Below, in pieces: positions 62,531 through 64,000 of a stretch of DNA of 64,000 nucleotides. This DNA is from Acetoanaerobium sticklandii (GTDB lineage: Bacteria; Bacillota; Clostridia; Peptostreptococcales; Filifactoraceae). A program made the position numbers and the translations under genes. The notes below the pieces were generated by a model. The model had not been told where the DNA came from. It saw nothing but the letters and a program-made list of their open reading frames with translations, and did not search any database. The stretch is taken from assembly GCF_000196455.1 (NCBI RefSeq), contig NC_014614.1:1906001-1970000 (forward strand). Direction: 5' to 3'. The first letter of the stretch is position 1, and the number at the start of each line of letters is the position of its first letter.

Positions 62531-64000
62531 CTATTCCACAGAAATAATATAATAATATAAAGGCTGTCCCCCATGATATAGTTCAATATCTAAATCTGGG
62601 TAAGCTTCCTCTAATTCCTCTATAAGGCTCTCAGCTTCGTCTTCATTGATATCTTCACCATAAAACAAGCTAATTATTTCGCTATCCTCATCTACAAGAT
62701 TTTCTATAAGCATTTTTGTAACGGCACTTATTTCTTTGCCTGCAGATACAATCTTCTTTTCACCTATGCCTATTACATCGTCCTTTGATATTTCAAGCCC
62801 ATCTGCGCTTGTATCTCTAACAGCAAAGGTTACCTGACCGCTTTTTACATAGCCAATAGACTCAGTCATTGAGCTTAAATTGTCTTCAAAGCTAGATTGT
62901 AAGCTCATATTCATAAGCGCTTGAAAACCTTGAGGTATTGTTTTGGTAGGAATAACTTTTATATTTTTAGTGCTAATTTCGCTAGCCTGTGTAGCAGCCA
63001 TTATAATATTACTGTTATTCGGTAAAATAAAGATATCATTTGCCTTAATTTTATCTATTGCTTCTAAGAAATCTTTTGTACTAGGATTCATAGTCTGACC
63101 ACCTTCTATAATATGGTCTACTCCAAAATCCTTCATTATCTTACTAAGTCCATCTCCCATAGCAACAGATATTATACCAAAGCCCTTGTTAATTTCTGCT
63201 CTGCTTGACTCTAATACAACCTCAGCTTTAGCATCCTTGTTTTGCTCTATTCTAACTTCATGCTGAAGCCTCATATTTTCAATTTTAATTCTATCTAAAT
63301 CTCCATAATTTATAGCTTTTTCCATAACCTCACCTGGATTATTAGTGTGGATATGAATTTTAATTAGTCCATCATCCCCAACTACAATCAGCGAGTCTCC
63401 ATAGTTTTCAATCTCTTTTTTAAAGTCTTCAGGTATTATTTTAGTGGTTTTTACCATAAATTCAGTACAGTATCCAAATTCAAGTTCACCTTCGAATATA
63501 TGGATATCTTCTTCTTCGAATAATGCTGGTGCTAGCTTTTCAGACTTATCCTTTTTTACAGGTTCACCTATGAAACCACGATACAAGCCCTCAAAAAATA
63601 CGACAAAGCCTTTTCCACCCGAGTCAACAACATTAGCATCCTTAAGAGCTTTTAGAAGCTCTGGCGTATGATTAAGTGAATTATTTGATGCCTCTAGCAA
63701 TTCTTCTAGAAAAAATTTCATATCCATATGATTTTTATATATTTTCAAGGCTTCTTCAGCTGTTTGTCTAACTACAGTTAAAATAGTTCCTTCTACAGGC
63801 TTAATTACGGCTTTATATGCCACTTCTCTCGCAGAATCAAGTGCTAAAGCTATATCTTCAATAGTAAGCTCTTCTTTATTTTCTATAGATTTTGCGAATC
63901 CTCTTAAAAGTTGAGATAATATTACACCTGAGTTTCCTCTAGCTCCCATTAACGAGCCTTTTGTTATAGATTTTCCAATTTCTGTAATTGTACTTATATT
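62531..64000 (-). CDS. fakA: fatty acid kinase FakA (DAK/YloV family), 5' part missing
   Basis: Catalytic subunit that phosphorylates fatty acids held by FakB (DegV) proteins. The frame stays open through base 64000 (ITEIGKSITKGSLMGARGNSGVILSQLLRG), so the true start and the DGDTGTNM metal motif lie outside the window. DhaL-like kinase domain, then the YloV middle domain (GFVVFFEGLYRGFIGE, HIHTNNPGEVM) and the DegV-like C-terminal region (FILPNNSNIIMAATQA). Confidence 0.95.
   Translation of the reverse strand, partial: NISTITEIGKSITKGSLMGARGNSGVILSQLLRGFAKSIENKEELTIEDIALALDSAREVAYKAVIKPVEGTILTVVRQTAEEALKIYKNHMDMKFFLEELLEASNNSLNHTPELLKALKDANVVDSGGKGFVVFFEGLYRGFIGEPVKKDKSEKLAPALFEEEDIHIFEGELEFGYCTEFMVKTTKIIPEDFKKEIENYGDSLIVVGDDGLIKIHIHTNNPGEVMEKAINYGDLDRIKIENMRLQHEVRIEQNKDAKAEVVLESSRAEINKGFGIISVAMGDGLSKIMKDFGVDHIIEGGQTMNPSTKDFLEAIDKIKANDIFILPNNSNIIMAATQASEISTKNIKVIPTKTIPQGFQALMNMSLQSSFEDNLSSMTESIGYVKSGQVTFAVRDTSADGLEISKDDVIGIGEKKIVSAGKEISAVTKMLIENLVDEDSEIISLFYGEDINEDEAESLIEELEEAYPDLDIELYHGGQPLYYYIISVE

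Overview
The window is a densely packed, AT-rich chromosomal segment from an anaerobic low-GC Gram-positive bacterium of the class Clostridia. The evidence is the Firmicutes-type gene order hrcA-grpE-dnaK-dnaJ-prmA-rsmE-mtaB, the CIRCE operator, T-box, lysine and cobalamin riboswitches, a superoxide reductase in place of a superoxide dismutase, and strong AGGAGG ribosome binding sites. A Peptostreptococcaceae/Acetoanaerobium-like source would fit, but this is inference. No tRNA, rRNA, insertion sequence, prophage or CRISPR array was seen.

Layout: 0-6.5 kb holds ybeY (cut by the left edge), phoH, a superoxide reductase behind a structured leader, an S1-domain protein, a metallo-hydrolase, and the flotillin/NfeD pair. 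6.5-7.2 kb has no sizeable gene. It holds a candidate ~600-nt structured RNA on the minus strand, with a 21-bp long-range closing stem, an array of GAAAC/GUUUC elements and its own terminator. 7.3-18.5 kb is a small membrane protein, an MFS permease, then yqeY-rpsU, a HIT protein, mtaB, and the CIRCE-controlled heat-shock operon. 18.6-27.2 kb has hemW (divergent from hrcA), ccdA plus a thioredoxin, the nadA-nadB-nadC NAD operon, lepA and rpsT. 27.3-33.8 kb has holA overlapping a short comEC, an ECF transporter S-component, an Eis-like acetyltransferase with a DUF2156 protein, and a free-standing ComEC-type metallo-beta-lactamase lipoprotein with a DUF3006 partner.

33.8-38.9 kb has a T-box-controlled serine pathway pair (aminotransferase and serA), cinA, and a FabK/nitronate-monooxygenase-like flavoprotein that appears to start at ATT behind two FabT-like palindromes. 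39-47.6 kb has a pterin dehydratase, an FUSC-type membrane protein, two small helical proteins, a lipoprotein barnase with barstar and HutD, glutaminase, a pseudouridine synthase, and a cobalamin-riboswitch-controlled btuF-btuC-btuD importer. 47.6-50.5 kb is the lysine-riboswitch operon dapA-dapB-dapH. 50.5-56.2 kb holds a YbaK deacylase and a signalling group (GGDEF-EAL, multi-GAF, FapA-like). 56.2-64 kb has tcdA, a small protein resembling the FliD C-terminus, tmcAL, a coiled-coil protein, coaD, rsmD, recG and fakA (cut by the right edge).

Most of the window is ordinary core genome. The features most worth a second look are the candidate large RNA at 6.54-7.16 kb, the ATT-started flavoprotein with FabT-like boxes, the FliD-tail-like gene upstream of tmcAL, and the structured leader of the superoxide reductase.
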